A stretch of 64,000 bases of DNA from G965276765 sp965276765 (GTDB lineage: Bacteria > Actinomycetota > Acidimicrobiia > Acidimicrobiales > Palsa-688). The position numbers and the translations under genes are program-made. Shown piece by piece: positions 55,748-64,000 of this stretch (positions are counted from its first letter, which is position 1; every line of letters begins with the position of its first letter). Below the pieces are notes generated by a model, which made no database searches, was not told where the DNA came from, and saw only the letters and a program-made list of their open reading frames with translations. Location: NCBI GenBank assembly GCA_965276765.1, contig OZ255627.1, positions 5,022,001-5,086,000 of the forward strand, in the 5' to 3' direction.

Positions 55748-55898
55748 CGGCCCGTCCCGCCCTCGGGGCGAAGAGTTCCGGGGCGTCCGCCCCACCGGCG
55801 GACGGTGGACATGTGCGCCGAGCCTAAAGAACCGCTCGCCGTGTCGCCGCCACATTCCAGGCTGTCGGCGATCCCGTCCCAATCCGACTGGACTGGTG

Positions 55899-56160
55899 TC
55901 AGTCCTGGGCGCGCAGGTTGCTGGCGACTCGGATATCGAAGGGAGCGGCGTCGAGCAGCAGACCAGCAGGAGTTCCTGGCTGTAGCCGGCGGGCGGCCTG
56001 CGGGGCCGGCCGGCTCGTCCGAACCAGGCCACCCCGGCGAGTTCGGCGCGTGGGTCGTGGCGGACGTGGTAGCGGATGGCGTCGAAGCCGGCTGCTCGCA
56101 GCGCGGCCGCCTAGGCGCGCGGCTCGGTGTAGTCGGCGGTGGCGGGCGGCCAAGTCGTAG
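55899..56160 (-). pseudogene. RES-domain toxin fragment
   Basis: ATADYTEPRA, an in-frame TAG, then AAALRAAGFDAIRYHVRHDP and LAGVAWFGRAG match the C-terminal half of RES toxins (NAD-degrading partners of Xre antitoxins). The end DAAPFDIRVASNLRAQD is in another frame. The 5' half is absent and no Xre gene is present. ISL3 insertion lies just upstream of the fragment. Confidence 0.55.
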
Positions 56161-56257
56161 ACGGCCTAGCGGGTAGCGACGCCCAGCAGCGCGACGACGC
56201 AGAACGACCCGAATGGCAGCACCTCATGACCGACCGATCGTGCATATCGCCTAATAC

Positions 56258-57740
56258 GGCTCTTCTTACTTGAGGTGGGGGTGGGTGAGTCCGCCGCCGA
56301 TGAGGAGCATGCGGAGCCGGTAGTTGTTGCGGTTGCGGAAGCCTCGGGCAATGCGGCGGTGGAGTTCGATGAGACCGTTGATGGCCTCGGTGCCGCCGTT
56401 GTTGGCCCGGCCGGTGGTGAAGTAGGCCAGGAACGCCTTGGACCACTGCTTGAGAGTGCGTCCGAGGCGGGCGATCTCGGGGATCGGGCATGACGGCACG
56501 GTCTCGATGAGCTGCTCGGCGATCCGCTTGCCGACAGCGAGGTTGTCGGCGCTGTATGCGGAACGGAGGCGCCGCGCGACCTGCCAGGCGAGGTGGACCT
56601 CTTCGTGGCGGTCATCTGCGGCGATCGCTTTGGCCAGGCGGGCCTGTTGGCGTTCGCTGAGGTGCTCGGCGCCAGCGCGCAGGATGGTGCGGATGCCGTA
56701 GAGCGGGTCGCCGCGCCGGCCGCGGTGGCCGAGGGTTTCTTGCTGCACGCGGCGGCGGACCTCGTCGAGCGCGGCGGTGCCCAACTTCACGACATGGAAC
56801 GCGTCGAGCACCGCGGTGGCGTCTTCGAGGTGCTCGTCGATGGCGTTCTTGTAGCCGTGGAACGGGTCGAGGGTCGCTTCTTTCACCCGACCCCGGAAGG
56901 CAGGTCCGCGCTCGGCGAGCCAGTCGCCATACGCCTTCCCGGACCGGCCCGGGACCAGATCGAGCAGCCGGGCGCGTGTCTTCCCGTCGGGGCCGGGGGT
57001 GAGGTCGACCATACCGGTCAGCTCCTTCGGTCCCCGCCCGCCCAGATCAGCCGGCAGCGGAGAGACGTGATGCCAGACGTGCTCGTCGACCCCGAGGCGG
57101 GCAACGCCGTCGAAGCGTGAGGTGTCGTCGGCCATCGCCTGGAGCAGCGGGCGCATCGCCCGCCACAGGGTCTTCCAGGTGACCCCGAGCTGGCGGGCCA
57201 GGCCCGACACGCTGGCGTGCTCGAAGCGCATCTGGCGGATCGCCCACCAACACGCCCGGACCGTCAGCAACGCCCGGGCCCGGGCGACCTGCGGGTGGGT
57301 CTCGGTGAAGCCCTTGCCCTCGCAGTCGGGCTCGGCGCAGCACCAGGTCCGCTTCAACCACACCAGCTTCACCGGCCGGGCGAAGCACGGCGTGTCGACC
57401 AAGGTCACCTTCCGCCGGCCATGACTCTCCGCCACCACCCCGCAGACCGGGCAGCCCCCCACCCGTGACGGCGACTCGACAGTCACCCTCAAGCCGGCGT
57501 CGCTGCGCACGACGCTGACCACATGCAGCCCGTCGAGGCCGACGAGCAGATCACAGCGGTCGCAATAGCCGGCCACGTCGTCACGGCGCGCGCAGACGCC
57601 GGTCGTAGGCTCACACAACGGTCGAGGCCTCCAGGAGAGGGTGCTTGGTCGCTTCTGATCCTGAGGCCTCGACCCCCTCTCAGACGCGGACCCCGCCCGT
57701 CACCCACCGGCGCTCACCCCCACCGCAGGGAAGAAGAGCC
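56258..57740. mobile_element. Intact ISL3-family insertion sequence with 8-bp target duplication
   Basis: Terminal inverted repeats start GGCTCTTCTT at 56258 and, on the other strand, at 57740, and extend imperfectly for about 30 bases (shared GGTGGGGGTG). CCTAATAC is duplicated exactly at 56250-56257 and 57741-57748, the 8-bp length known for ISL3. Exact duplications and an intact transposase indicate recent movement. Confidence 0.93.
56266..57618 (-). CDS. ISL3-family transposase
   Basis: 450 residues, full length. The N-terminal zinc-binding region has CPVCG and WCCAEPDCEG, followed by a helix-turn-helix (VSGLARQLGVTWKTLWRAM). LGVDEHVWHHV carries the first catalytic aspartate, ATLDPFHGYKNAI with DAFHVVKLG the second, and NNGGTEAINGLI the glutamate. 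The stop lies only a few bases inside the left repeat, as is normal for compact ISL3 elements. Confidence 0.95.
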   Translation of the reverse strand: MCEPTTGVCARRDDVAGYCDRCDLLVGLDGLHVVSVVRSDAGLRVTVESPSRVGGCPVCGVVAESHGRRKVTLVDTPCFARPVKLVWLKRTWCCAEPDCEGKGFTETHPQVARARALLTVRACWWAIRQMRFEHASVSGLARQLGVTWKTLWRAMRPLLQAMADDTSRFDGVARLGVDEHVWHHVSPLPADLGGRGPKELTGMVDLTPGPDGKTRARLLDLVPGRSGKAYGDWLAERGPAFRGRVKEATLDPFHGYKNAIDEHLEDATAVLDAFHVVKLGTAALDEVRRRVQQETLGHRGRRGDPLYGIRTILRAGAEHLSERQQARLAKAIAADDRHEEVHLAWQVARRLRSAYSADNLAVGKRIAEQLIETVPSCPIPEIARLGRTLKQWSKAFLAYFTTGRANNGGTEAINGLIELHRRIARGFRNRNNYRLRMLLIGGGLTHPHLK

Positions 57741-57779
57741 CCTAATACACGGGTGATCCATCTTGTATCCGCGTGTATC

Positions 57780-60700
57780 TCATTCGGGCCTGTGAGGGTC
57801 CGGTGATGACTTCCTTCCCATACCTGGTCCGGTTCTCTTCTCCGTCGGGGGGTGACCGCTATCGGCTTGGTCATCCGCTGGTTGATAGCTATCTGGAGTT
57901 CGTAGCGGGCCGGGCCCGAACGAACACGCTGCGGGCTTCCGGCGCACGCCGTCGAGGCGGTCACGGTAGCGGTCGAGGCCGGCGGCGGTGCGTGCGGCGT
58001 CGCGACGAATTCCGAGCGCATCATGGGCAAGTCCGACACGGGCGGCCTGCCGGCGGTCATGTCGGGCAGCCAGCGCCTCAACGGCCACTTGGTGCTCGGC
58101 GATCCGGTAATCGAGGCGTTCGGCTTCGGGGGCGACGTGGTCCTGCCAGCGTCGGGAGGCGTCGGTTTCGAGGGCGGCCCACCGGCTGGTGTCTCGACTG
58201 GCGGCGTGCCGGTCCCGCCAGCGGGAGGCATACTTGGCGGTCCCCTGGGCCTCAGCCAGCCGGCCTCGGGCGTGCGCCACGTCGACGACGGCCTTTCCGG
58301 CCTCGGTGCACCGGTAGATGCCGGATCCGGTATCGAGATCGGCCCGGGCCTGCTCGAGGTGGCGCAGCGCTTCTCGGGCGTCGGAGAGAGCCGGGGCGAG
58401 ATCGTCCGGGGTGACGCCACCGACAGCCTTGGCGTTGAGCGCTGCACGGGCATGGGCCAGCGCGACGACCGTGACCCGAGGGTCAGGCCCGTCGCCGATG
58501 GCCTGCTCGCGGGCAGTGGGGGTGGGAGCGGGCTGCCCGGTGTCGATCGCCCAGATGGGGGTGCGGGTGGTGGACCAGTCCCGACGTAGGTCTTCTGTGG
58601 CCTGGCCGAGGTCGTCGGCGACGACCCAGGCGTGGGCGGCGCGGCGGGCCCGGCTCATCCCCACGTACGCCAGTTCCCGGCCTCCACCATCGGCGAAGAG
58701 GTGAGCGGTATCCACGGTGGCGCCCTCGGCACGGTGAACGGTGGTGGCGTAGCCGTAGCCGAGACAGTCGGCGCCGGCCTCCTCGACATCGAGGGTGACT
58801 GGACGCCCGTCGTCGGTCCGGACGACCAGCGACCCGGCCTCGGGATCTACGGAGTCGACGGTCCCGGCCTGTGATGTGACCATCGCCGCTACCGTGGCGA
58901 GGGCGACGACCCAGTCCCCGGCCCTGTAGACGCTGCCACCTGGGCAGCAAATCTCTGGGCCGGACAGGCGCCCGTCGGTCTCCATCCACTCCCTGGCCCG
59001 ACGGTTCAGCTCGGCGACGTTGCCCCGCCGCCAGGCATACAACCCGGTCCTGCGCCCGACAGTCACGTCAACGGCCCAGGAGTCAACCGCCGCATGGAGC
59101 GCCTGATCCCGGTCGGCGATGGCGTGAACCCGGCCATGGTCGGCGTACCAGGCGACGGCTTGGGACACCTCCCCGTCGCGCAGTTTGGCCAACGCTCGGC
59201 GTTCGTCGGCGTCGACTTGGCGACGGTTCTCGACCAGCTGGTGCACAGCGCCGGGATGACGGCTGACCAGAGCCGCGAGGGCGCCGCCGGGTCCGATGGC
59301 TCCGAGTTGGCGGTGATCGCCGACCACGATCAGCTTGGCGCCGGCCGCCTCCACGTAGGCTGAGAGTCGGGCCAGCCCGACGTCGTCGGTCATGCCTGCC
59401 TCGTCGAGGACCACGACGGAGCGGTCGTCGAGGGTGAGGCGGTGGTGGTCGAGTCGCCACACCAGGCTCGCCAACGTCCTTGACTGGTCGATGCTGGCCT
59501 CGGTCCCGAGGGTCCGGGCGGCCTGACCGGAGGTTGCCGTGCCTACCACCCGGTGTCCGGTCTGCTCGAAAGCTGCCGATACGACGGCGAGCATGGTGGT
59601 CTTGCCAGCCCCCGCCACACCGACCACCAGCTCGGCTCCCCGTCCCGAGGTGCATATCCCGACCGCCGCGGCCCGCTGCTCGGTTGATAGCGACGCGCCC
59701 AGGCTCGCTTCGGCGACGCCGACCGCCGCATCGACCACCGCGGCCGAGACGGTGGGACCGTCGGTGCGGGCCAGCTGACGGTCGAGGCGCTCGGCAATGG
59801 CGGCCTCACGGGCGAGGACCGACGCCACCGAGTACACCCGCTCCCTGTCCCCGGCCACCCCGACCAGGGGAACCGCCTCGGGATCGGCCAGTACCCGGGC
59901 CGCCAGCGGATCGAGGACCGCCGGGTCCTGACCGAACAGCCGTGGCGCCATGGCCACGATCACATGCCGGCGGGAGAACACCTTGCGTCGGGCCAGTTCA
60001 CCGTCCTCTCCGAGCACGTCGGCCACCATCTGCCGGACACTCTTCATCGTCAACCGTTCGACTGGCCGGCGATCTCGGCCCGCGGCGGCCACCGACGCAG
60101 CGATCCGCTCGACGGGCCAGCCCGCCTCGGATAGCTCGGCCCGCCAGCCGCCGACCAGGTCAGCCTCGCTCGCGTGCTCCTTGGCCGAGCGCGTGGTCCG
60201 CGCGGCCACGCCCCTTGCCCGGTAGCTGCTCTCACCGCGGCGTGCACACTCGGCATCGATCTCCGCTGCCCGCTTGGAGTGCACGGCGAGGACCTCGTCG
60301 GGGATCCCGGCGATCCCCCACTGCTCCAACCGGCCCGACGGCCCATCGTCCGGTTCAATCCCGTAGCCCAGGTCCACCGCCGCCCGGGCCGCGGCGAGCC
60401 GCCCGACCATCGTGGCGGCATGCACGTGCTCACGCCACAGCGTGGTATCGGCCGCTCTCCACCCACCCACCTCATCCAGCATCCAGCATCTCCACCACAT
60501 TCGCGATCAGCACATGATCGTGCGGGCAGGGATCCCCGGCCCGGGATGTGGCATGACGTGTGTGTGCGCGTAGACCAGCCCACCGGTGGCCATCGCGGTC
60601 GCCGCTCGCCCTCGCCGCTCGCCCACCTGGCGGGTCACCCCGTCAAGGTACGCAAGGGTGGCGTCGCGCTCGACGTCGAGGATGGCGTGCAGGTCCTCGG

Positions 60701-61029
60701 CCCGGCCGATCACCCCCAGCTCGGCCACGGACTTATGCGCCGAAATCACCAGCTCCATCCCCGGACGGGGTCGTCGCCAGCCGCTCACCGGATGAGGGAT
60801 TGGTTGCCCCGCCCGGCCCGAAGATCGCCTCATAAGAAACCGGTGACACCGCCCCCGACAGGCCCAGCGATGCCGCGCCCGAGGCGCCCCACTCCATCGG
60901 CGTCTCCCCCCGAGACGCGTAGTACTCAAGCACCAGACCGGGGTGGTCGTCGCCGCGTTCGAGGACCGTGGCCCGGTGGTAGGCGACCGACTCCGTCCCC
61001 ATCATCCGCATCCACGCTACCCGCCTCAC
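57780..61029 (-). pseudogene. MobF-family relaxase/helicase (TraA/TrwC-like) with three lesions
   Basis: The relaxase part starts near 61029 (ERGDDHPGLVLEYYASRGETP, GLSGAVSPVSYEAIFGPGG). A one-base insertion near 60767-60770 shifts to RPGMELVISAHKSVAELGV and AATGGLVYAH-type sequence; an extra CA in the repeat at 60558-60567 shifts again to RHATSRAGDPCPHDHVLIAN, the metal-histidine motif; a 7-base duplication at about 60473-60491 is the third. The last 900 codons are one frame: ATPase VVGVAGAGKTTML, Walker B VVVLDEAGM, VGDHRQLGAIGPGG and TVHRAEGATVDTAHL (RecD-like). Such proteins nick oriT and unwind the transferred strand. Confidence 0.85.
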
Positions 61030-61359
61030 CTCCCCTCTTTGCCGCTGCGCTCGACGCCACCGGCAACCCCTCGGGTTGCAAACGTGTTCGTCTTCTTTTT
61101 GGCTTTATAGCAGGAGAAACGAACGAAGGTCCGAGGCGAAATGGGGATCAGTGAATGACGGTCAATAGACGATAATAGCGGTGAGAAGAAAGGGAACCGT
61201 GACGGAGAGGGTGACTCACGGGATGAGCGAGGGAGGGAACCGGTCAATAGCGTGGACCGCCCGGTGGCGACCATGTAGAGGCCTATCGAGCGTCAGGTAC
61301 TGGAGACCAGGGCGCCAGGCCTCGCCGACAGAGATCACCACGACACTGGAGACGACCCC
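61030..61359. promoter_or_regulatory. Spacer between relaxase and xis; candidate oriT/promoter region
   Basis: This 330-base, locally AT-rich stretch separates the divergent relaxase and excisionase genes. It holds a perfect hairpin GCAACCC-CTC-GGGTTGC (61063-61079) followed by an AT-rich segment (61080-61120). The origin of transfer of MobF systems usually lies beside the relaxase start, so a nick site could be here, but no conserved nick sequence was recognised. Confidence 0.4.
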
Positions 61360-61563
61360 ATGGCCAGCACCGACACCCTCCCCCAGCTCCTCACCATCGA
61401 CCAGCTTGCCGAGCACCTCGGCATCACCGTCCGTCACGTCCGCCGCCTCATCGCAGAACGGCGTGTTCCGTACCTCAAGGTCGGCAAGCTCGTCCGATTC
61501 GACCCCGCCGAGATCGCCGGCTGGCTCGACGAGGCTCGCGTCCGTCACTCGGGGATGCGGTAG
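61360..61563 (+). CDS. Excisionase-like helix-turn-helix protein
   Basis: 67 residues. LLTIDQLAEHLGITVRHVRRLIAERRVPYLKVGKLVRFDPAEIAGWL is a MerR-like winged helix of the HTH_17 (AlpA/Xis) type: recognition helix followed by a wing. Located immediately upstream of the integrase, it probably directs the integrase to excision. Confidence 0.9.
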   Translation: MASTDTLPQLLTIDQLAEHLGITVRHVRRLIAERRVPYLKVGKLVRFDPAEIAGWLDEARVRHSGMR

Positions 61564-61711
61564 CGGCGCCGTCTCAGCCGAGCACTACCGTGACACGAGC
61601 CATCGCCGACCGGGCCACCGTGGTCGACCCTCTAATCGCAGCCCGCCCCGCCGCACCCAGCCGGCGCAACGTGGCGAGCGTGCAGGTCCCCGGCCACCGA
61701 GGAGGGCGACG

Positions 61712-62950
61712 ATGACCACCAGACGACGACAGTTCGGGCGGATCCGAAAGCTGCCCTCCGGCCGCTACCAGGCCAGGTACCCCGACGGGGCCGGCAGGGA
61801 CCTGGCCGCACCGACCACCTTCCCCACCAAGGCCGACGCAGCGGTGTTCTTGTCGCGGGTCCAGACCGACATGGAGCGCGGCGAGTGGCGCGACCCGCGC
61901 CTCGGGCTCGTCACGTTCGAGGCCTGGGCGCAGCAGTGGCTCACCGCCAACCCGGCCAAGCGCTCCACCACGCTGGCCCGAGACCGGGTCGTGCTCGACA
62001 CCCACCTCATCCCGCCGCTCGGCGCCCGGCCCATCGCCTCGATCGCCCCCGCCCACGTCAAAGGCTGCGTCGACGCCATGACCGCCAAGCTGGCACCCGC
62101 CACGATGCGGACCAACGTCGGGGTCCTCAAGGCGGTCATGAACGCGGCGGTCGACGCCGACCTTTTGGCCCGCTCCCCGGTACGCAACCTGCGCCTGTCC
62201 AGCGGCCCGCCTCGCGGGCGATCGACCCTCACCTTCGGCGAGCTGTCGGCTCTGGCCGAGACCACGCCACCGGCCTTCAGGGCCTTGGTCCTGTCCGCCG
62301 GCCTCCTCGGGCTGCGGTGGTCCGAGGCGGCCGGGCTGCGGGTGCGAGACGTCGACTTCCTGCGCCGGGCCATCTCCGTGCACCAGACCCTCGCCGAGGT
62401 CGGAGGGATCGTCGAGATCGCCCCCACCAAGTCCTGCGCTTCGAAGCGCACGCTGAGCGCGCCGCCCTTCCTGATCGACGAGCTGGCCCGACACCTCGCC
62501 GAACACCGGACCGGTGCTGGCCCCGACGATCTGGTCTTCGTCGGGGCTCGGGGCGGACCGCTACGACGCTCGTTCGAGGCCCGCTTCTTCAAGCCTGCCG
62601 TCGAGCGAGCCGGACTCGACCCCACCCTCACCTTCCACGGCCTCCGCCACGTCGCCGCCAGCCTCATGGTCGAGATGGGCGAGCACCCACGCGTCATCCA
62701 AGGCCGGCTCGGACACGCCACCTCCCGCCTGTCGATGGAGCTCTACGCCCACGTCCCAGACGCCGCCGACCGGGAGGTAGCGGCCCACCTGGAACGCCAG
62801 TGGTCCGCAGCGGCGGGCACGGGCCGGGAGGATCGGGCACGTAGCGGGCACGCCGACCCTGCCGAGCGAGGCTTCCGGCCGCAAACTACCTGGTCAAGAC
62901 GGGTGGAGGTGATGGGACTTGAACCCACGACTTCTACGTTGCGAACGTAG
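61712..62950 (+). CDS. int: Tyrosine-recombinase integrase of element 2
   Basis: 412 residues. An N-terminal arm-binding segment (GRIRKLPSGRYQARYPDGAG) and SAM-like core-binding domain (about residues 65-145) precede the catalytic domain with GLRWSEAAGLRVRDVD (Arg), SKRTLSAPP (Lys), FHGLRHVAASLM (His-x-x-Arg-His), RLGHATSRLSMELYAHV (His and nucleophilic Tyr). GGAGGG precedes the ATG. The last residues MGLEPTTSTLRT are encoded by the att core, and the TAG stop is formed at the junction with the tRNA. Confidence 0.95.
   Translation: MTTRRRQFGRIRKLPSGRYQARYPDGAGRDLAAPTTFPTKADAAVFLSRVQTDMERGEWRDPRLGLVTFEAWAQQWLTANPAKRSTTLARDRVVLDTHLIPPLGARPIASIAPAHVKGCVDAMTAKLAPATMRTNVGVLKAVMNAAVDADLLARSPVRNLRLSSGPPRGRSTLTFGELSALAETTPPAFRALVLSAGLLGLRWSEAAGLRVRDVDFLRRAISVHQTLAEVGGIVEIAPTKSCASKRTLSAPPFLIDELARHLAEHRTGAGPDDLVFVGARGGPLRRSFEARFFKPAVERAGLDPTLTFHGLRHVAASLMVEMGEHPRVIQGRLGHATSRLSMELYAHVPDAADREVAAHLERQWSAAAGTGREDRARSGHADPAERGFRPQTTWSRRVEVMGLEPTTSTLRT
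62903..62948. repeat. Attachment-site copy 3, within tRNA-Ala
   Basis: 46-bp copy identical to 41208-41253. It covers the tRNA from the 3' end through the T-arm and anticodon loop to the middle of the 5' anticodon stem, the usual crossover location for tyrosine integrases. The integrase reads through it on the opposite strand. Confidence 0.92.
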
Positions 62951-62977
62951 CGCTCTACCGGGCTGAGCTACACCCCC
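62904..62977 (-). tRNA. tRNA-Ala (anticodon CGC)
   Basis: The 74-nt cloverleaf is complete on the minus strand: acceptor GGGGGTG/CACCTCC (one G-T pair), D-arm GCTC/GAGC, anticodon stem CTACG/CGTAG with loop TTCGCAA (CGC at plus 62941-62943), T-arm GTGGG-TTCAAGT-CCCAT and discriminator A. It decodes GCG. CCA is not encoded. The reconstituted 3' end after integration keeps the tRNA functional. Confidence 0.95.
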
Positions 62978-63004
62978 GAGGGAACGGCCGAGACTAGCGC
63001 AGCT

Positions 63005-63664
63005 TCACGCCCCGGCCTCTCGGGCCGAGCGCCGCTCGATGGCGGCCCGGAGACGAGCCTGCAGCACGGTGGTGGTGAGGTCGCTGCGGGTCCGTTCGAC
63101 GACGGCCCGCAGGGCGTCGGTCCTACGCCGCAGGCCACCGGTCACGGCGTCGGGGTAGTCGATGCCGACCAGCAGATCGTAGGCGTCCTCCATGGCCGCA
63201 AGCAGGCGCTCCGCCGTGTCGAGACGGTCGTCACGAAGCCGATCGAGAAGATGGCGCCGGAGCTCCGATGCCGCCTCGGCCAGGCCGTTGAGCCACGCCG
63301 GCAACCCGACCGCGACGGCGACATGGTCGGGGACGGGCGAACCTTCCACGAGGGCCGCGGTCAGGACTGCCTCGGCGTACTCCTTCTCAGCGTCGTAGAG
63401 AAACCCGGCGTGAGCGACCGCAGGGAACGGGGCCAGAGCGGCCTGCGCCTCTCTGATCGAAGCCTCGCACTCACCGATCAGCGCGACGAAGCGCTCCCGA
63501 TCTTGGCGGTGCACGGCGCGGATGGCGCTGCCGGCCGCCCTGATGGTGCGGCGACAGGCGTCGAGGCCGGTCTCCCTTGCCCTGTGGACCCCGTCGAGCT
63601 CGGCCCGGATGCCGTCGGTCAGGTCGGCGAACGCTGGCACTCGCGGCGACCCGGCCTCACTCAC
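63005..63664 (-). CDS. Translin-family protein
   Basis: 219 residues, all helical. GLDACRRTIRAAGSAIRAVHRQD, HAGFLYDAEKEYAEAVL, LPAWLNGLAEAASELRRHLLDRL, TAERLLAAMEDAYDLLVGIDYPD and GLRRRTDALRAVVERTRSDLTT match the translin pattern helix by helix. Eukaryotic translin binds RNA and assists TRAX nuclease; bacterial and archaeal forms are poorly known. It is the first chromosomal gene past the tRNA. Confidence 0.75.
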   Translation of the reverse strand: MSEAGSPRVPAFADLTDGIRAELDGVHRARETGLDACRRTIRAAGSAIRAVHRQDRERFVALIGECEASIREAQAALAPFPAVAHAGFLYDAEKEYAEAVLTAALVEGSPVPDHVAVAVGLPAWLNGLAEAASELRRHLLDRLRDDRLDTAERLLAAMEDAYDLLVGIDYPDAVTGGLRRRTDALRAVVERTRSDLTTTVLQARLRAAIERRSAREAGA

Positions 63665-63720
63665 CGGCCGCCCGCCCAGATGTGGGCTTCGCGACGAGCC
63701 GGCTAAGGGGCCGCGAGGAC

Positions 63721-64000
63721 CTAGTAGTTGACGGCGACGCGGCGCAGATCGGGAGCGCCCGCCATGGCGTAGCCACGGGCGACAGCGTAGCCGGGCGCAG
63801 GCGCGTACCCACGGGTCGGCTCGTAGCCCGAGGCGACCGCGTAACGGGGGGCCGACTCGTAGCCGTAATCATCCGGCTCGTAGCGGGTCCCGTCGGCGTA
63901 GGCATAGGCGGGCTCGTAGCCGCCATCGTCGTAGCCCTGGTAAGCCTCGGGCGCATAGCCGACCGAGCGAGGCCCGGCCCGACGACCGGCGGCGGAGCGG
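63721..64000 (-). CDS. Tyrosine-rich repeat protein, 5' end outside window
   Basis: At least 92 residues up to the stop TAG (63723-63721); no start is present in the window. Spaced GY/EP units (SVGYAPEAYQGYDDGGYEP, YGYESAPRYAVASGYEP, GYAPAPGYAVARGYAMAG) make an irregular Y-rich, low-complexity tail of 16 or so tyrosines. It could be the disordered tail of a larger DNA/RNA-binding or cell-surface protein; the folded part is not visible. Confidence 0.7.
   Translation of the reverse strand, partial: RSAAGRRAGPRSVGYAPEAYQGYDDGGYEPAYAYADGTRYEPDDYGYESAPRYAVASGYEPTRGYAPAPGYAVARGYAMAGAPDLRRVAVNY

Larger units (their letters stand above)
41208..62948. mobile_element. Integrated element 2 (21.7 kb), tRNA-Ala integrative/mobilisable element
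   Basis: Bounded by identical 46-bp direct repeats. The right end holds an intact excisionase-like gene and tyrosine integrase beside the tRNA; next to them is a MobF relaxase with three lesions. Cargo includes toxin-antitoxin remnants, three insertion sequences of different age, VOC/cupin/SRPBCC stress-type proteins, two MFS pumps, an FAD monooxygenase and a retropepsin-like protein. It could still excise, but self-directed conjugation is unlikely. Confidence 0.8.

Noticed and set aside
59480..60517. 345-codon plus-strand frame opposite the relaxase
   Set aside because: Proline/arginine-rich antisense shadow of the helicase coding sequence.

Overview
The window is high-GC DNA with many GTG starts and tightly overlapping genes. 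It looks like a chromosome of an actinobacterium, quite possibly a deep lineage such as Acidimicrobiia. The NDMA-type alcohol dehydrogenase, a HisA/PriA-type isomerase and APH(6)-type kinase fit that. The assignment is an inference from gene content, not from a marker gene.

Bases 1-14300 are a nucleoside uptake and salvage locus: a phosphohexomutase-family enzyme (cut by the window start), deoC, deoA, cytidine deaminase, a PfkB kinase next to pseudouridine-5'-phosphate glycosidase, a 600-residue orphan protein with a nucleoside-phosphorylase-like motif, purine nucleoside phosphorylase, and a complete BMP-type ABC importer (two permeases, double ATPase, lipoprotein). Nucleosides enter, are deaminated or phosphorolysed, and the sugar phosphates can go through the mutase and DeoC into central metabolism.

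Bases 14400-33400 are ordinary chromosome: a CLC-type channel, an LCP cell-wall protein coupled to a DUF1684 protein, an amino-acid permease beside a glutamine-synthetase-like enzyme and an amidohydrolase (a split FluG arrangement), SDR, zinc alcohol dehydrogenase, P450, acetyltransferase, APH-like kinase, truncated globin, MFS pump, a frameshifted NmrA-like gene with a divergent TetR regulator, and a lone hisA.

Bases 33837-62948 are two integrated elements stacked in one tRNA-Ala(CGC) gene (62904-62977, minus strand). The 3' part of the tRNA is repeated at 33837, 41208 and 62903, and these three copies delimit a 7.4 kb element and a 21.7 kb element. The first has a wrecked integrase at its right end. 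The second has an intact excisionase and tyrosine integrase, a MobF relaxase broken by three lesions, an intact ISL3 element with an 8-bp target duplication, an IS4-type element with a passenger ORF, an IS1380 remnant, decayed toxin genes, small stress/detoxification enzymes, MFS pumps, an FAD monooxygenase and a two-lobed retropepsin-like protein. The islands carry many frameshifts while the chromosomal part has almost none, so they appear to be decaying. The integrase stop codon lies on the attachment junction, so integrated and circular forms should encode different integrase C-termini.

After the tRNA, the chromosome resumes with a translin-family protein and a tyrosine-rich protein cut by the window end. 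No rRNA gene or CRISPR array was seen.
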